In this document: positions 8,785 to 17,862 of the stretch, piece after piece
Layout: each line of letters opens with the position of its first letter
Numbering within the stretch: the first letter of the stretch is position 1
NCBI RefSeq assembly: GCF_013149805.1
Contig: NZ_JABEZT010000001.1
Location: 558,001 to 622,000 of the forward strand
Reading direction: 5' to 3'
Source of the DNA: Isoptericola chiayiensis
GTDB lineage: Bacteria; Actinomycetota; Actinomycetes; Actinomycetales; Cellulomonadaceae
DNA length: 64,000 nucleotides
The notes under the pieces: generated by a model
Told to the model about the DNA's origin: nothing
Database searches by the model: none
The model's input: only the letters and a program-made list of their open reading frames with translations
Translations under genes and position numbers: made by a program

Positions 8785-9615
8785 TCAGAGCCGGCGCTCG
8801 CGGCGGAACAGCGAGCGCGCCCAGAGGTATCCGGCGACGCCGATCACCAGGCACCAGGCGACGGCCTGGACGACGGCGGTCTCGGTCCCCGTGCCGGTCA
8901 GCAGCCCGCGCAGGGTCTCGATGACCGGGGTGAACGGCTGGTGCTCGGCGAACCAGCGCACCGCGCCGGGCATGGTGTCGACGGGCACGAACCCGCTGCC
9001 GAGGAACGGCAGGAGCAGCAGGATCATGGGCAGGTTGCTGGCGGTCTCCACGCTGCGGGCGTGCAGTCCCATCGCCACGCACAGCCAGTTCAGCGCGAGG
9101 CTGAGCAGCACCAGCAGGCCGACGACGGCGAACCACCCGGCCACGCCCGCGTCGGGCCGGTACCCCGTCGCGACCGCGGCGCCGAGCAGCAGCACCAGGG
9201 CGGCCAGCGCCTGCACGGTGAAGCCCAGCACCTGCCCGGACAGGACCGACCCGGGTGCGATGGCCATCGTGCGGAACCGCGCCATGATGCCGCCCGCGGC
9301 GTCCATCGCAGCGCTCGTGGCCACGGACGTGGCGCCCCCGACGACCGTCAGGACCAGCAGGGTCGGCGTGATGTAGTCGAGGTAGGCGGCGCGCCCCTCG
9401 GCGCCCGGGGTGACGCCGGGTGCGACGCCGGCGCCGAACGCGCCGCCGAAAACGTGGACGAACAGCAGCAGCATCACCAGCGGTCCGGCCACGAGGAAGA
9501 CGGTCAGCCCGGGGTAGCGCACGGCCCGCAGGAGGCTGCGGCGCAGCATCGTGGCGACGTCGGCCAGCGGGCGAGGGCCCGCGGAAGCGGTCGCGGGGGC
9601 GGTCACGGCGCTCAT
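8785..9615 (-). CDS. ABC-2 type transporter permease
   Basis: A 276-residue integral membrane protein with about six hydrophobic segments (for example YPGLTVFLVAGPLVMLLLF, ALAALVLLLGAAVATGY, LLVLLSLALNWLCVAMGL). The DrrB-like ABC-2 signature appears near the C-terminus as MILLLLPFLGSGFVPVDTMP followed by WFAEHQPFTPVIETLRGLL. Such permeases pair with DrrA-like ATPases to export drugs, lipids or polyketides. The ATG overlaps the ATPase stop by 4 bp (ATGA). It is the last gene of the RHH-DUF4097-ABC cassette. Confidence 0.9.
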   Translation of the reverse strand: MSAVTAPATASAGPRPLADVATMLRRSLLRAVRYPGLTVFLVAGPLVMLLLFVHVFGGAFGAGVAPGVTPGAEGRAAYLDYITPTLLVLTVVGGATSVATSAAMDAAGGIMARFRTMAIAPGSVLSGQVLGFTVQALAALVLLLGAAVATGYRPDAGVAGWFAVVGLLVLLSLALNWLCVAMGLHARSVETASNLPMILLLLPFLGSGFVPVDTMPGAVRWFAEHQPFTPVIETLRGLLTGTGTETAVVQAVAWCLVIGVAGYLWARSLFRRERRL

Positions 9616-10385
9616 CGGGGGTCCTCCTGGTCGGCGGGCGGTGCGGTCAGGGCGAGGAAGACGTCGTCGAGCGTGCCGGCGTCGTGCACGGCCTTGAGCT
9701 CGTCCGGCGCGCCCCGGGCGACGATCCGGCCCTCGTGCAGCACCGCGACGTCGTCGGCGAGCCGGTCCGCCTCCTCGAGGTACTGCGTCGTGAGCAGGAT
9801 GGTGGTGCCGTCCGCGACGAGCCGGCGCACCTCGTCCCACAGCGCGCGGCGGCTGCGCGGGTCGAGGCCGGTGGTCGGCTCGTCGAGGAACACGACCGAC
9901 GGCGTGCCGACGAGCGTCATGGCCAGGTCGAGCTTGCGCTTCATGCCGCCGGACCAGGTGGCGACCGGGGTGTCGGCCGCCTCGGCGAGGGCGAGGCGGT
10001 CCAGCAGCTCCGCCGTCCGACGCCGGCCCTCGGCCCGGCCGAGATGGTGCAGCGCCGCCATGAGGCGCAGGTTCTCGGTGCCGGTGAGCAGCTCGTCGAC
10101 GGCGGTGATCTGCCCGGTCACGCCGATGGCGGCACGGACCGCACCGGCGTCGGTGGTCACGTCGTGGCCGGCGACGCGCACGGTCCCGGCGTCGGGGGCC
10201 AGCAGCGTGGACAGGACACCGACGGTGGTGGTCTTGCCCGCCCCGTTGGGGCCGAGCAGGGCGGTCACCGTGCCCGCGGGCACGGTCAGGTCCAGGCCGT
10301 CCAGCACGGGGCGGTCGCCCGACCTCGAACGGTAGGTCTTGCACAGTCCCGCGATCTCGATCGCGGGACCGGTGGCGGCGGTCAT
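9612..10385 (-). CDS. ABC transporter ATP-binding protein, DrrA-like
   Basis: A 257-residue nucleotide-binding subunit. Walker A is LLGPNGAGKTT, the Q-loop reads GVTGQITAVDELLTG, the signature is TWSGGMKRKLDLAMTL, Walker B is SVVFLDEPTTGLD, and the H-switch region reads ILLTTQYLEEAD. The GQxxAVDExLTGxENL pattern is characteristic of daunorubicin-resistance-type exporters. The substrate cannot be inferred. It starts 23 nt after the DUF4097 gene and is coupled to the permease. Confidence 0.94.
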   Translation of the reverse strand: MTAATGPAIEIAGLCKTYRSRSGDRPVLDGLDLTVPAGTVTALLGPNGAGKTTTVGVLSTLLAPDAGTVRVAGHDVTTDAGAVRAAIGVTGQITAVDELLTGTENLRLMAALHHLGRAEGRRRTAELLDRLALAEAADTPVATWSGGMKRKLDLAMTLVGTPSVVFLDEPTTGLDPRSRRALWDEVRRLVADGTTILLTTQYLEEADRLADDVAVLHEGRIVARGAPDELKAVHDAGTLDDVFLALTAPPADQEDPR

Positions 10386-10408
10386 GGGCGCTCCCGGTCG
10401 TCGGGCCC

Positions 10409-11275
10409 TCAGGCGGCGGTGTCGCCGGCACCGGCGAGCGGGCGACGCACGACGACGTCGCCGAACCCGGTGCTGGCGTGGATCTCTGCGGTGGACTCGT
10501 CCTCGACGGGCCCCTCGGTCGGCGTGAGCTGGTTGCGCACCGCGCCACGCTGGGAGGACAGGTCGAGGTAGGCGGCGGTGCCCTGCGGCACCCCGACCTC
10601 GATCGACCCGAACGACGTGGTCAGGTCGACGCTGCCGGACACCAACGCCCCGACGCGCATCCCCGAGTGCGCCGACCGCGCGGAGAGCGTGCCGGACACG
10701 TGGTCGACGACGAGGTCGCCGTGCGCGCCGTGCACGTCGAGCGTCCCGGTCACGGCCGACACGGCGACGGTCCCGTTGGTCGCGCGGACGCGGCCGTGCC
10801 CGGTGACCTCGCCGAGCCGCACGCTGCCGGCGGCGACGGACACGTCCACGTCGTCGACCCGGCCCGCGACCACGGACCCGGCCGAGACCTTCACGGCCAG
10901 CCGACCGGCGTCGTCCACGCGCACGTCCCCGGCGGACAGGGCCATGTCGACGGCGGCGAGCAGGCCCTCGGCGTAGAGGGTCCCCGCCTTGCCCCGGACC
11001 TGCGAGGCGCGGGGCAGCTCGACGGTGACGTCGACCGTGCCGGCGGCGAAGGGCAGGACCCACTGCCGCCAGGAACCCGGGTAGGTGATCGCGATCGCGT
11101 CCGCGGTGCGGTCGACGCGGACCTCCTCGGCGGCCCGGACGCTGCCGGACCTGGAGGCGTCCGTGGGCAGGACGGTCACGACGACGTCGTCACGCTCGGA
11201 GGCGACGACGTGCACGTGGGCGAAGGGCACGTCCACGGAGACGAGGACGGGGTGCGGTGCGGGGAAGGTGGGCAT
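10409..11275 (-). CDS. DUF4097-family beta-repeat protein
   Basis: A 288-residue protein without signal peptide or membrane helix. It consists of repeating short beta strands typical of DUF4097 adhesin-like beta-helices, such as VSAGSVVAGRVDDVDVSVAA, GEVTGHGRVRATNGTVAVSA and LVVDHVSGTLSARSAHSG. Members often sit in operons with ABC exporters and regulators, possibly as scaffolds or sensors, but no biochemical role is established. A pair of 11-bp-phased TGGTGTCA boxes lies just upstream of its ATG. It is the second gene of the cassette. Confidence 0.82.
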   Translation of the reverse strand: MPTFPAPHPVLVSVDVPFAHVHVVASERDDVVVTVLPTDASRSGSVRAAEEVRVDRTADAIAITYPGSWRQWVLPFAAGTVDVTVELPRASQVRGKAGTLYAEGLLAAVDMALSAGDVRVDDAGRLAVKVSAGSVVAGRVDDVDVSVAAGSVRLGEVTGHGRVRATNGTVAVSAVTGTLDVHGAHGDLVVDHVSGTLSARSAHSGMRVGALVSGSVDLTTSFGSIEVGVPQGTAAYLDLSSQRGAVRNQLTPTEGPVEDESTAEIHASTGFGDVVVRRPLAGAGDTAA

Positions 11276-11291
11276 GGCGGGGCTCCGGTGG

Positions 11292-11332
11292 TGGTGTCAC
11301 GATGGTGTCGTCGACGGGCGGGCGGGGTGTCA
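11292..11332 (-). promoter_or_regulatory. 11-bp-phased TGGTGTCA boxes ahead of DUF4097 gene
   Basis: TGGTGTCA (11292-11299) and TGGTGTCG (11303-11310) are 11 bp apart. GGGTGTCA (11325-11332) lies two further turns on and overlaps the stop of the RHH gene. The same box, in inverted orientation and the same 11-bp spacing, covers the RHH promoter at 11857-11875. This looks like an internal operator of the cassette. Confidence 0.5.
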
Positions 11333-11857
11333 ACGCACCCAGCCGGTGACGCGGCCGCTGCCGCGCGGTGCCGGCCGACCCTGCGGGGCGGGGCGGCCGG
11401 TGGACTGCTCGAGCGCGGCCGCGACGGCCCGCACGAGCCACGTGTTGACCGAGACGCCGTCGCGGGCGGCGGCGGCCTCGGCCTGGGACTTGAGGTGCTC
11501 GGGCAGTCGCAGCGTGGTGCGGGTGCTGCCACCGGCGTCGGCCTCGGCGGGCGGGGGCGGCGGTGCAGGGGCCGACGGCGGCTCAGGGGCGTCGTGCTCG
11601 CGGGCGGCGGCGACGTCGCCGGCCGTCACCACGAACTCCGGCGTTCCCGCCCGCAGGCGGACGTCGACGGACCCGGGAGCCAGCTCGGCGGAGATCTCGC
11701 CGGTCGCCGCGGACAGGGCGTCGAGCAGGACGAGCCGGACGGCGGCGTCGAGGGGCGCGGTCAGGCGGTCGGCGACCGCGCGCGCCTCGTCCCCGCCGGC
11801 GGCGGCTGCGGTGGCGAGCTGGCGACGCAGCTCTTCGACATAGGGCGTCAGTTCCAT
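11330..11857 (-). CDS. Ribbon-helix-helix (HicB-antitoxin-like) regulator
   Basis: A 175-residue protein. The N-terminal half (MELTPYVEELRRQLATAAAA) is helical and binds no obvious ligand. A Pro/Ala linker (about 108-122) follows, then an RHH fold at about 125-160: STRTTLRLPEHLKSQAEA, then GVSVNTWLVRAVAAALEQ. This is the HicB/Arc type, whose beta strand contacts DNA. No HicA toxin is adjacent, so it is more likely a transcriptional autoregulator than an antitoxin. It heads the DUF4097-ABC cassette. The ATG lies inside a TGGTGTCA box and 6 nt after CATAGT, suggesting a leaderless, self-repressed mRNA. Confidence 0.8.
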   Translation of the reverse strand: MELTPYVEELRRQLATAAAAGGDEARAVADRLTAPLDAAVRLVLLDALSAATGEISAELAPGSVDVRLRAGTPEFVVTAGDVAAAREHDAPEPPSAPAPPPPPAEADAGGSTRTTLRLPEHLKSQAEAAAARDGVSVNTWLVRAVAAALEQSTGRPAPQGRPAPRGSGRVTGWVR

Positions 11858-11886
11858 GACACCACTATGACACCATGATGACGTCA
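11857..11886 (-). promoter_or_regulatory. Promoter and operator of RHH-DUF4097-ABC cassette
   Basis: On the plus strand TGACACCA occurs at 11857-11864 and 11868-11875 (11-bp period), followed by the palindrome TGACGTCA (11879-11886). On the coding strand the -10 CATAGT lies between and within the two boxes, and the second box contains the ATG. RHH proteins typically bind such one-turn-spaced half sites cooperatively. Confidence 0.55.
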
Positions 11887-11958
11887 GGCGCAAGATCCGG
11901 CCGTGCACCGCCGTCGGACCGGACGCTCCCGACGCGGTGCTCGCGCGGACGGAAGGGC

Positions 11959-12033
11959 GCCTACCTCGCGGAAAAGTTGCCTACTTCGCGCAGGGGTTGC
12001 CTACGTCGCGGGAGAGTTGCCTACGTCGCGGTG
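11959..12033. repeat. 20-bp tandem repeat, cluster 3 (4 units)
   Basis: GCCTAC occurs at 11959, 11979, 11999 and 12019, an exact 20-bp period with unit consensus GCCTACNTCGCGGNANNGTT. The unit at 12019 supplies the TAG stop of nadB (12021-12023). The cluster marks the border between the conserved nadB-pan block and the ABC cassette. Confidence 0.95.
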
Positions 12034-13691
12034 AGGGTGCCGTCGTCGTCGAGCGACACCGTGACCCGGCGCTCCCAGGCAGGATCCCGGTCGGGGAAGT
12101 CGGTGCGGAAGTGTCCGCCGCGGCTCTCGGACCGCACCCACGCGGCCCGCACCAGGGCCCGGGCCACCTGGTGGACGTTCGTCGTCTCCCACTCGGCGGC
12201 CTGCGGGTCGGCGACGACACCACCGTCCCGGTGCGCCGTCGTCGTCACCCGGGCGAGCAGATCGTCGGCGCGCTCCAGCGACGGCGCCGAGCGCAGCGGC
12301 CCCGCCCCCTCGGAGGTCACCCGCTGCACGCGCGAGCGGGCCGCGGCCGCCACGAGCCCGGCGTCCCCGGGGCGGTCCACCGGTTCCGGCGCGCCCGCCG
12401 CTCCGGGATACCGGGCCACGACGTCGTGCGCGGCACGGTGCGCGAACACGAGCCCCTCCAACAGGGAGTTCGACGCGAGCCGGTTGGCGCCGTGCACCCC
12501 GGTGCAGGCGACCTCGCCCACGGCGTACAGCCCGGGCACCGAGGTGCGCCCCTGCAGGTCGGTCACCACGCCGCCGGAGTGGTAGTGCTGGGCGGGCGCG
12601 ACCGGCACCGGCTCCTCGGTCCAGTCGATGCCCTGCGTCAGCAGTCGCGCGGTGATCCCCGGGAACCGGCGGCGCAGGAAGTCCGCGCCGAGCGAGCGCG
12701 CGTCCAGCAGCACGTGGTCCGCGGCTGTGGCGTCCATCTGCCGCACGATGGCGTGGGCGACGACGTCGCGGGGAGCCAGCTCGGCCAGCTCGTGCACGGC
12801 CGGCATGAAGCGGTGCCCGTCGACGTCCAGCAGCAGCGCACCCTCGCCGCGCACCGCCTCGCTGATCAGGGGCAGCTGGCCGCGGGCGCCGGCCCCGAGC
12901 CACAGCACCGTGGGGTGGAACTGGACGAACTCCAGGTCGCCGAGCGTGGCGCCGGCACGCAGCGCGGCGGCCATGCCGTCGGCGGTGGCGCCGGGCGGGT
13001 TGGTCGAGGAGCGGAACACCTGCCCCACTCCCCCGGTGGCCAGCACCACGGCCGGGGCGAGCACCGCCCCGACGCCGTCGCGGGACCCGGCCCCGCGCAC
13101 GTGCAGGGTCACCCCGGCGACGGGTCGCTGCCCGGACGGCGAGGGCGCACCGGTCAGCACGTCGAGAACCAGGGCGTTCTCGATCACCTCGATGCCCGGG
13201 TCGTCCTGCACGGCCTCGATCTGGGCCACCAGCGCACGGGAGATCTCCGCCCCCGTCGCGTCCCCGCCGGCATGCGCGATCCGGTCGGCGCGGTGACCGC
13301 CCTCGCGGGTCAGGGCGATGTCGCCGTCGTCACCGACGTCGAACGACGCCCCGCGGGCGACGAGCTCGCGCACCCGGTCCGGACCCTCGGTGACCAGCAC
13401 CTCGACTGCCGCCGGGTCGCTGAGCCCGCCGCCGGCCACCAGCGTGTCGTGCAGGTGGGCGGCCGGGGTGTCGTCGGGGTGCAGCGCGGCGGCGATGCCG
13501 CCCTGCGCCCACACCGTCGACCCGGAGGACAGCTCGGCCTTGGTCACCAGCAGCACGCGCGGCACCCGCGTGCGCAGCTCCAGCGCCGCGGTCAGCCCGG
13601 CGATGCCGGAGCCGACGACGACGGCGTCCGCGCGGGTCGTCCAGCCCGGCTCGGGTGCGGCGAGGGTCCGGGCCAGACGGGTCGGCGTCAC
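12021..13691 (-). CDS. nadB: L-aspartate oxidase
   Basis: A 556-residue flavoprotein oxidising L-aspartate to iminoaspartate for quinolinate synthesis. The Rossmann FAD motif is [17 protein letters not shown], the second FAD contact is [19 protein letters not shown], and the catalytic segments are [32 protein letters not shown] and [33 protein letters not shown] closes the FAD domain. The GTG start overlaps the panD stop (GTGA), so the gene is coupled to panD. The stop codon lies in a 20-bp repeat unit. Confidence 0.96.
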   Translation of the reverse strand: MTPTRLARTLAAPEPGWTTRADAVVVGSGIAGLTAALELRTRVPRVLLVTKAELSSGSTVWAQGGIAAALHPDDTPAAHLHDTLVAGGGLSDPAAVEVLVTEGPDRVRELVARGASFDVGDDGDIALTREGGHRADRIAHAGGDATGAEISRALVAQIEAVQDDPGIEVIENALVLDVLTGAPSPSGQRPVAGVTLHVRGAGSRDGVGAVLAPAVVLATGGVGQVFRSSTNPPGATADGMAAALRAGATLGDLEFVQFHPTVLWLGAGARGQLPLISEAVRGEGALLLDVDGHRFMPAVHELAELAPRDVVAHAIVRQMDATAADHVLLDARSLGADFLRRRFPGITARLLTQGIDWTEEPVPVAPAQHYHSGGVVTDLQGRTSVPGLYAVGEVACTGVHGANRLASNSLLEGLVFAHRAAHDVVARYPGAAGAPEPVDRPGDAGLVAAAARSRVQRVTSEGAGPLRSAPSLERADDLLARVTTTAHRDGGVVADPQAAEWETTNVHQVARALVRAAWVRSESRGGHFRTDFPDRDPAWERRVTVSLDDDGTLTAT

Positions 13692-14305
13692 CGAGCCGGC
13701 GCGGGTTCCGGGGCGGCGCCCGGGGCCTCGGCGGGCACCGGCTCCCCGGCGACGGCGCGGCCCGCGGCGGTGCGCACGAGCCCGGCGGACTGGTACGGCT
13801 CGATGGGCACGCCCGAGTCGTACAGGCCGTACCCGTCCGGGGCGTGCCCCGGGTCGTCGTGCAGCTCGACGATCTTGTTGTCCCCGTCGACGAACACCAC
13901 GTGCGGCAGGAACGTGCGCGCGTCGTGGTCCGACATCATGCCGTAGGCGATGATGATCACGGTGTCGCCGGGGCTGACGAGGTGCGCGGCGGCGCCGTTG
14001 ATGCTGATCTCGCCGGCGCCGGGCTCGCCGGGGATGACGTAGGTGGTCAGGCGTGCCCCGTTGGTGACGTCCACGACGTCGACCTGCTGACCCGGGATGA
14101 GGTCCGCGGCGTCCAGCAGGTCGGTGTCGACCGTGATGGATCCCACGTAGTGCAGGTCGGCCTGGGTGACCGTCGCGCGGTGGATCTTGCCGATCATCAT
14201 GGGCCGCTGCAGCGACGCCGGCCGGCGCACCGGCGCCCGGTGGGTGCCGGGTGCGGCGCCCGTCCCGGGCTCCCCGACGGTGTGCGGCGAGGTCTGGTCA
14301 GTCAC
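13688..14305 (-). CDS. panD: Aspartate 1-decarboxylase with N- and C-terminal extensions
   Basis: This pyruvoyl enzyme makes beta-alanine for pantothenate. The core begins at about residue 36 ([20 protein letters not shown]). The Gly-Ser self-cleavage site is in YVGSITVD, and [25 protein letters not shown] and VIIIAYG are conserved. The 205-residue length exceeds the usual 120-140: an extra 35 residues precede the core and about 50 follow it. The longer start is supported by a strong AGGAGG 7-8 nt before the GTG at 14305 and an 8-bp overlap with panC. The core ATGs lack a ribosome site. The tails are Pro/Ala-rich and probably disordered. Confidence 0.93.
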   Translation of the reverse strand: MTDQTSPHTVGEPGTGAAPGTHRAPVRRPASLQRPMMIGKIHRATVTQADLHYVGSITVDTDLLDAADLIPGQQVDVVDVTNGARLTTYVIPGEPGAGEISINGAAAHLVSPGDTVIIIAYGMMSDHDARTFLPHVVFVDGDNKIVELHDDPGHAPDGYGLYDSGVPIEPYQSAGLVRTAAGRAVAGEPVPAEAPGAAPEPAPAR

Positions 14306-15245
14306 GGGTCTCCTCCTGGCCTGCAGGTTCGTTCTCTGCTGCGGGCGCGACGACGTCCACGGCCTGGTTGTCGATCAGTCGGGTGGTGCCCACGCGCGCC
14401 GCCACGAGCAGCAGCGCCGGGCCGGTGTGCCCGGTGGGCACCTCGTCCACGGTATCCGGGTCGACGAGTGCCAGGTAGTCCACCACAACGTCGGAGGCCT
14501 CGTTGAGGATTCCCGACGCGCTCGCCAGGACGGCGGAGACACCGTCTCCGCTCGCCGCGGCCGCCGATCCGGTCTGCAGCGCCCGCGAGAGCGCCAGCGC
14601 GGCCCTCCGCTCGCCGTCCGACAGGTAGGCGTTGCGCGACGACAGCGCCATCCCGTCGTCGTCCCGCACCGTCGGTACCCCGACGACCTGCACCGGCAGG
14701 TCGAGGTCGCGCGTCATGCGCCGCACCGCCAGGAGCTGCTGGGCGTCCTTCTGCCCGAACAGCGCCACGTCCGGGCGGGTGAGCTGGATCAGCTTGAGCA
14801 CCACGGTCAGCACGCCGTCCAGGTGGCCCGGGCGGAACGCACCCTCGAGGACCTCGCCGATGCGACCGGCCGACACCCGCACCACCGGGTCCCCGTCGGT
14901 GTACACCACGTCCGGCGTCGGGGCGAAGACCACATCGGCACCGACGCCGGCGAGCAGGGCCAGGTCGGCGTCCAGGTCGCGCGGGTAGGCGTCCAGGTCC
15001 TCGCCCTGGCCGAACTGCAGCGGGTTGACGAAGATCGTGACCACGACCTGGCCGCCCGGCCCCGCCTCCTCGCGCGCGCGGCGCACCAGCGCGAGGTGCC
15101 CGTCGTGCAGGGCGCCCATGGTCATCACCACGGCGCGGCGGTCGGTCGGGGCGGGCGCGCCGAGCGCCCAGTCGGTCAGGGCGTCGCGCAGCTCGTCGCG
15201 GGTGCGCACGACGACGGGAGGCGTCGGCGCGTCGGGGGTGCTCAT
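14298..15245 (-). CDS. panC: Pantothenate synthetase
   Basis: A 315-residue ATP-dependent ligase joining pantoate and beta-alanine. Signatures are [19 protein letters not shown] (HxGH-type ATP motif), [31 protein letters not shown] and [15 protein letters not shown] (KMSKS-equivalent loop). It is coupled by overlap to both neighbours: ATG overlaps the DUF2520 stop, and its end overlaps panD. The operon thus supplies both beta-alanine and its use. Confidence 0.96.
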   Translation of the reverse strand: MSTPDAPTPPVVVRTRDELRDALTDWALGAPAPTDRRAVVMTMGALHDGHLALVRRAREEAGPGGQVVVTIFVNPLQFGQGEDLDAYPRDLDADLALLAGVGADVVFAPTPDVVYTDGDPVVRVSAGRIGEVLEGAFRPGHLDGVLTVVLKLIQLTRPDVALFGQKDAQQLLAVRRMTRDLDLPVQVVGVPTVRDDDGMALSSRNAYLSDGERRAALALSRALQTGSAAAASGDGVSAVLASASGILNEASDVVVDYLALVDPDTVDEVPTGHTGPALLLVAARVGTTRLIDNQAVDVVAPAAENEPAGQEETRD

Positions 15246-16225
15246 GCGTGCTCCTCGGGTGGTGCGTCGAGGACGTCGAGCAGCCGGCGCGCGGCCTCGT
15301 CCTCGATCCGGTGGCTCGCCAGCGCGCGGCGCGTGGCCCCGCGGGCGAGCTCGGCGTAGGCGGCGGGGACGTCGGTGGCGCCGGTGCGGGCGGCGAGATC
15401 GCCGAGCGCGCCCAGGTGCGCGGTCACCGTCCCGGTGTCCCCCCGCGATACGGGGCCGGTCAGCGCCGCGATCGCGCCCGGCCCGACGCCGTCACGCACG
15501 TCCGCGGACCGGGTCGCGCCGTCGAGCGCCGCACCCAGCAAGGGGCCCAGCACACGTCCGGGACGCTCGATCCCGGCCGCCTCCAGCGCCTGGGCGGCCT
15601 GGGCGACCAGCACCACCAGGTGGTTCGCGCCGTGCGCCAGCGCCGCGTGGTAGAGGTCGCGCGCCTCCTCGGCCACGACGACGGGCTCGCCCCCGACCTC
15701 GACGACGAGCGCCTGCCCGATGGGCAGCACCGCCGCCGGCGCCGTGACGGCGAACGTGCAGCCCGTCAGCCGCGCCAGGTCCAGGGAGGTGCCGCTGAAC
15801 GTCATCGCCGGGTGCACCGCCAGCGGGATCGCCCCGGCCGCCTGCGCGGGCGCCAGCACCACGGCACCGAAGCGGCCCGAGGTGTGCACCACGAGCTGTC
15901 CCGGCTGCCACGCCCCCACCTCCGCGAGCCCCCCGACCAGGTCGGCCAGCGCGTCGTCGGGCACGGCGAGCAGCACCAGCTCCGCGCGCTCGACCACCTC
16001 CTGGACGGTCAGGTTGGGCACCCCGGGCAGCAGGGTGGCGATGCGCTCGCGGGAGTCCTCCGACACCCCCGACGCGCCGACGACGGCGTGCCCGGCCGAG
16101 CGCAGGGCGTTGCCGAGCACCGCACCGACCCGCCCGGCACCGACCACGCCCACACCCAGCCGGCCGGGACGGGCCGCGGGGTCACCCGCAGGAGCCCCGG
16201 GGCCTCCCGGTGGCACGGCGGTCAT
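15242..16225 (-). CDS. Rossmann-like and DUF2520 domain protein
   Basis: A 327-residue protein with an N-terminal NAD(P)-binding Rossmann motif ([19 protein letters not shown]) and the C-terminal helical DUF2520 domain (LYHAALAHGANHLVVLVAQA, GPVSRGDTGTVTAHL). Related proteins sit beside panC in many actinobacteria and are suspected of ketopantoate-reductase-like activity, though that is unproven. ATGA overlap with the PH-domain gene upstream and panC downstream indicates one transcript. Confidence 0.88.
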   Translation of the reverse strand: MTAVPPGGPGAPAGDPAARPGRLGVGVVGAGRVGAVLGNALRSAGHAVVGASGVSEDSRERIATLLPGVPNLTVQEVVERAELVLLAVPDDALADLVGGLAEVGAWQPGQLVVHTSGRFGAVVLAPAQAAGAIPLAVHPAMTFSGTSLDLARLTGCTFAVTAPAAVLPIGQALVVEVGGEPVVVAEEARDLYHAALAHGANHLVVLVAQAAQALEAAGIERPGRVLGPLLGAALDGATRSADVRDGVGPGAIAALTGPVSRGDTGTVTAHLGALGDLAARTGATDVPAAYAELARGATRRALASHRIEDEAARRLLDVLDAPPEEHA

Positions 16226-17862
16226 GCCGTGCCGTCCCGGCCGTCGGCCACCTCGGGCAGCGCGGTGACCTGCTCCATCCAGCGCTCGGGCGGCTGGTGG
16301 GCGCGGGCCGTGCGGGCGCGCACGGACTGCTCGTCGAGGAGACCGGCGACCACGCCCGAGGCCAGGTGCGGGACGCGGGGACCCACGGGCCCGGGGGTGG
16401 AGTGCACCGCGAACGAGGCCACGCCTCGACGCCGCTGCCACGGACCCTGCTCGACGCCGAGGGACTGCGTGCGCTCGTGGGGCACCACGACGAGGCTCCG
16501 GGTCAGGCGCCCGGTGCGCAGCAGCAGCACCCGCTCGGCCACCGCGAACCCGTTGCGGCGCCAGCTGATCGGGTCGAAGATCCGCGCCGTCCGCGGGCTG
16601 GTCGTGAACCAGCGGTCCGTGCGGGCGTCGCCCGTGAGGCCCTCGTCGAGCAGCGGTGCCACCTCGTCGGTGCGCAGGTCGGGCAGCACCAGCCACAGCG
16701 CCGTCAGCGCCTCGTCCCGGGGCCCGACGGGCAGCAGCACGTGCTGGGTCTCGCTGTTGCCCTCGACGCCGTACCCGGCGACGTTCACCTTGACGCGCCA
16801 CCATCCCTTGCCGCGCCACCAGAACCCCTGGGTCAACGACAGGGCCTGCACCCGGCCCGGCGGGATGGTCTGGGCCCGGGTCTCGAGCAGGCCGTGCCGC
16901 AGGCGGATGCCGTCGGGGGAGATCGCCGCGCGGAACCCGAACTCGCCCGCGAACCGGCTGAACAGGTAGGCGCCCGCGCCGAACAGGCCCGGCAGCACGG
17001 AGCCGAGCAGACCGAAGTTGCGGGTCACCCCCACCGCCACGCCGAGCCCGACGAACGCCAGCAGGATGATCCAGATGACCGGCAGCCGCAGCAGCGACGC
17101 CACGAGCCGGCCGGGCGGCACCTCGTAGACGGCGTTCTCCGGAGCCTCGAGCACCGGTTCCGGCACGGGTGCGGCGACCGCGGCGACGGCGTCCCGGGGC
17201 GCCTCGGCGTCCGGCACGACGCCGGTGGCCGCGCCCGGTACGCCGGCAGCGTCGCTCTGCTGGTCGGACGTGACCTGCTCCCGGACGGCCGCCTGGTCCC
17301 GGACCTCCGCCTGCGCGGGCTCACGCGTCCCGGCCGCTCGGCGGGCCTTCACGCCGGCCGCTCGCGCCAGCAGGTCGGCCCGCAGCGCGTTGGCGTCGTC
17401 GAGCCGCAGGAACCCGATCCGCACCGCGGAGTCCGCGCCGCCCGCCACCTCCAGCGTCAGCTCCGCCAGCCCGAAGAGGCGCGCCACGAGCGGCTGGCGC
17501 ACGTCGACGGCCTGGAGCCGGTCCAGCCGCGCGTGCCGCTGCTGCCGGAACAGGATGCCCTTGCGCAGGTGGGCCGCGGTGTCGTCGACCGCGTACGTCG
17601 TCATGCGCCACGCCAGCCAGGACACGCCCGCCACCACCAGGAGGAAGAGCAGCAGCGCGAGCACCGCCACCCACCACAGCCGGACGACCTGGCCGGCGAC
17701 CTCGCCGAGCGAGGACAGGCTGTCCAGCGCCTGGTTGCCGAGGACGAACAGCAGCACGAGCACCGCCGCCCACGCCCGTACCAGCGGCGTGACCGGGTGC
17801 ACGCGGTGCCACTCGAGCTGGTCGGCAGACGCCCCGGGCACGCGGGTCTGCGGATCGCTCAC
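16222..17862 (-). CDS. Membrane protein with bacterial PH (bPH2) domains, YdbT-like
   Basis: A 546-residue protein with N-terminal transmembrane helices (for example VRAWAAVLVLLFVLGN and VAVLALLLFLLVVAGVSWLA). A first bPH2 domain (about 75-165) carries KGILFRQQRHARLDRLQAVD. A long linker is followed by more helices (PVIWIILLAFVGLGVAVGV) and a second bPH2 domain beginning GIRLRHGLLETRAQTIPPGR. A third copy may start near SWRRNGFAVAERVLLLRTG. Function is unknown; YdbS/YdbT pairs are widespread envelope proteins. The GTG start overlaps the upstream PH gene (GTGA). Confidence 0.88.
   Translation of the reverse strand: MSDPQTRVPGASADQLEWHRVHPVTPLVRAWAAVLVLLFVLGNQALDSLSSLGEVAGQVVRLWWVAVLALLLFLLVVAGVSWLAWRMTTYAVDDTAAHLRKGILFRQQRHARLDRLQAVDVRQPLVARLFGLAELTLEVAGGADSAVRIGFLRLDDANALRADLLARAAGVKARRAAGTREPAQAEVRDQAAVREQVTSDQQSDAAGVPGAATGVVPDAEAPRDAVAAVAAPVPEPVLEAPENAVYEVPPGRLVASLLRLPVIWIILLAFVGLGVAVGVTRNFGLLGSVLPGLFGAGAYLFSRFAGEFGFRAAISPDGIRLRHGLLETRAQTIPPGRVQALSLTQGFWWRGKGWWRVKVNVAGYGVEGNSETQHVLLPVGPRDEALTALWLVLPDLRTDEVAPLLDEGLTGDARTDRWFTTSPRTARIFDPISWRRNGFAVAERVLLLRTGRLTRSLVVVPHERTQSLGVEQGPWQRRRGVASFAVHSTPGPVGPRVPHLASGVVAGLLDEQSVRARTARAHQPPERWMEQVTALPEVADGRDGTA

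Noticed and set aside
11330-11857. HicAB toxin-antitoxin system
   Set aside because: The RHH protein is HicB-like, but no HicA-type double-stranded-RNA-binding toxin lies beside it; the neighbours are a DUF4097 and ABC genes.
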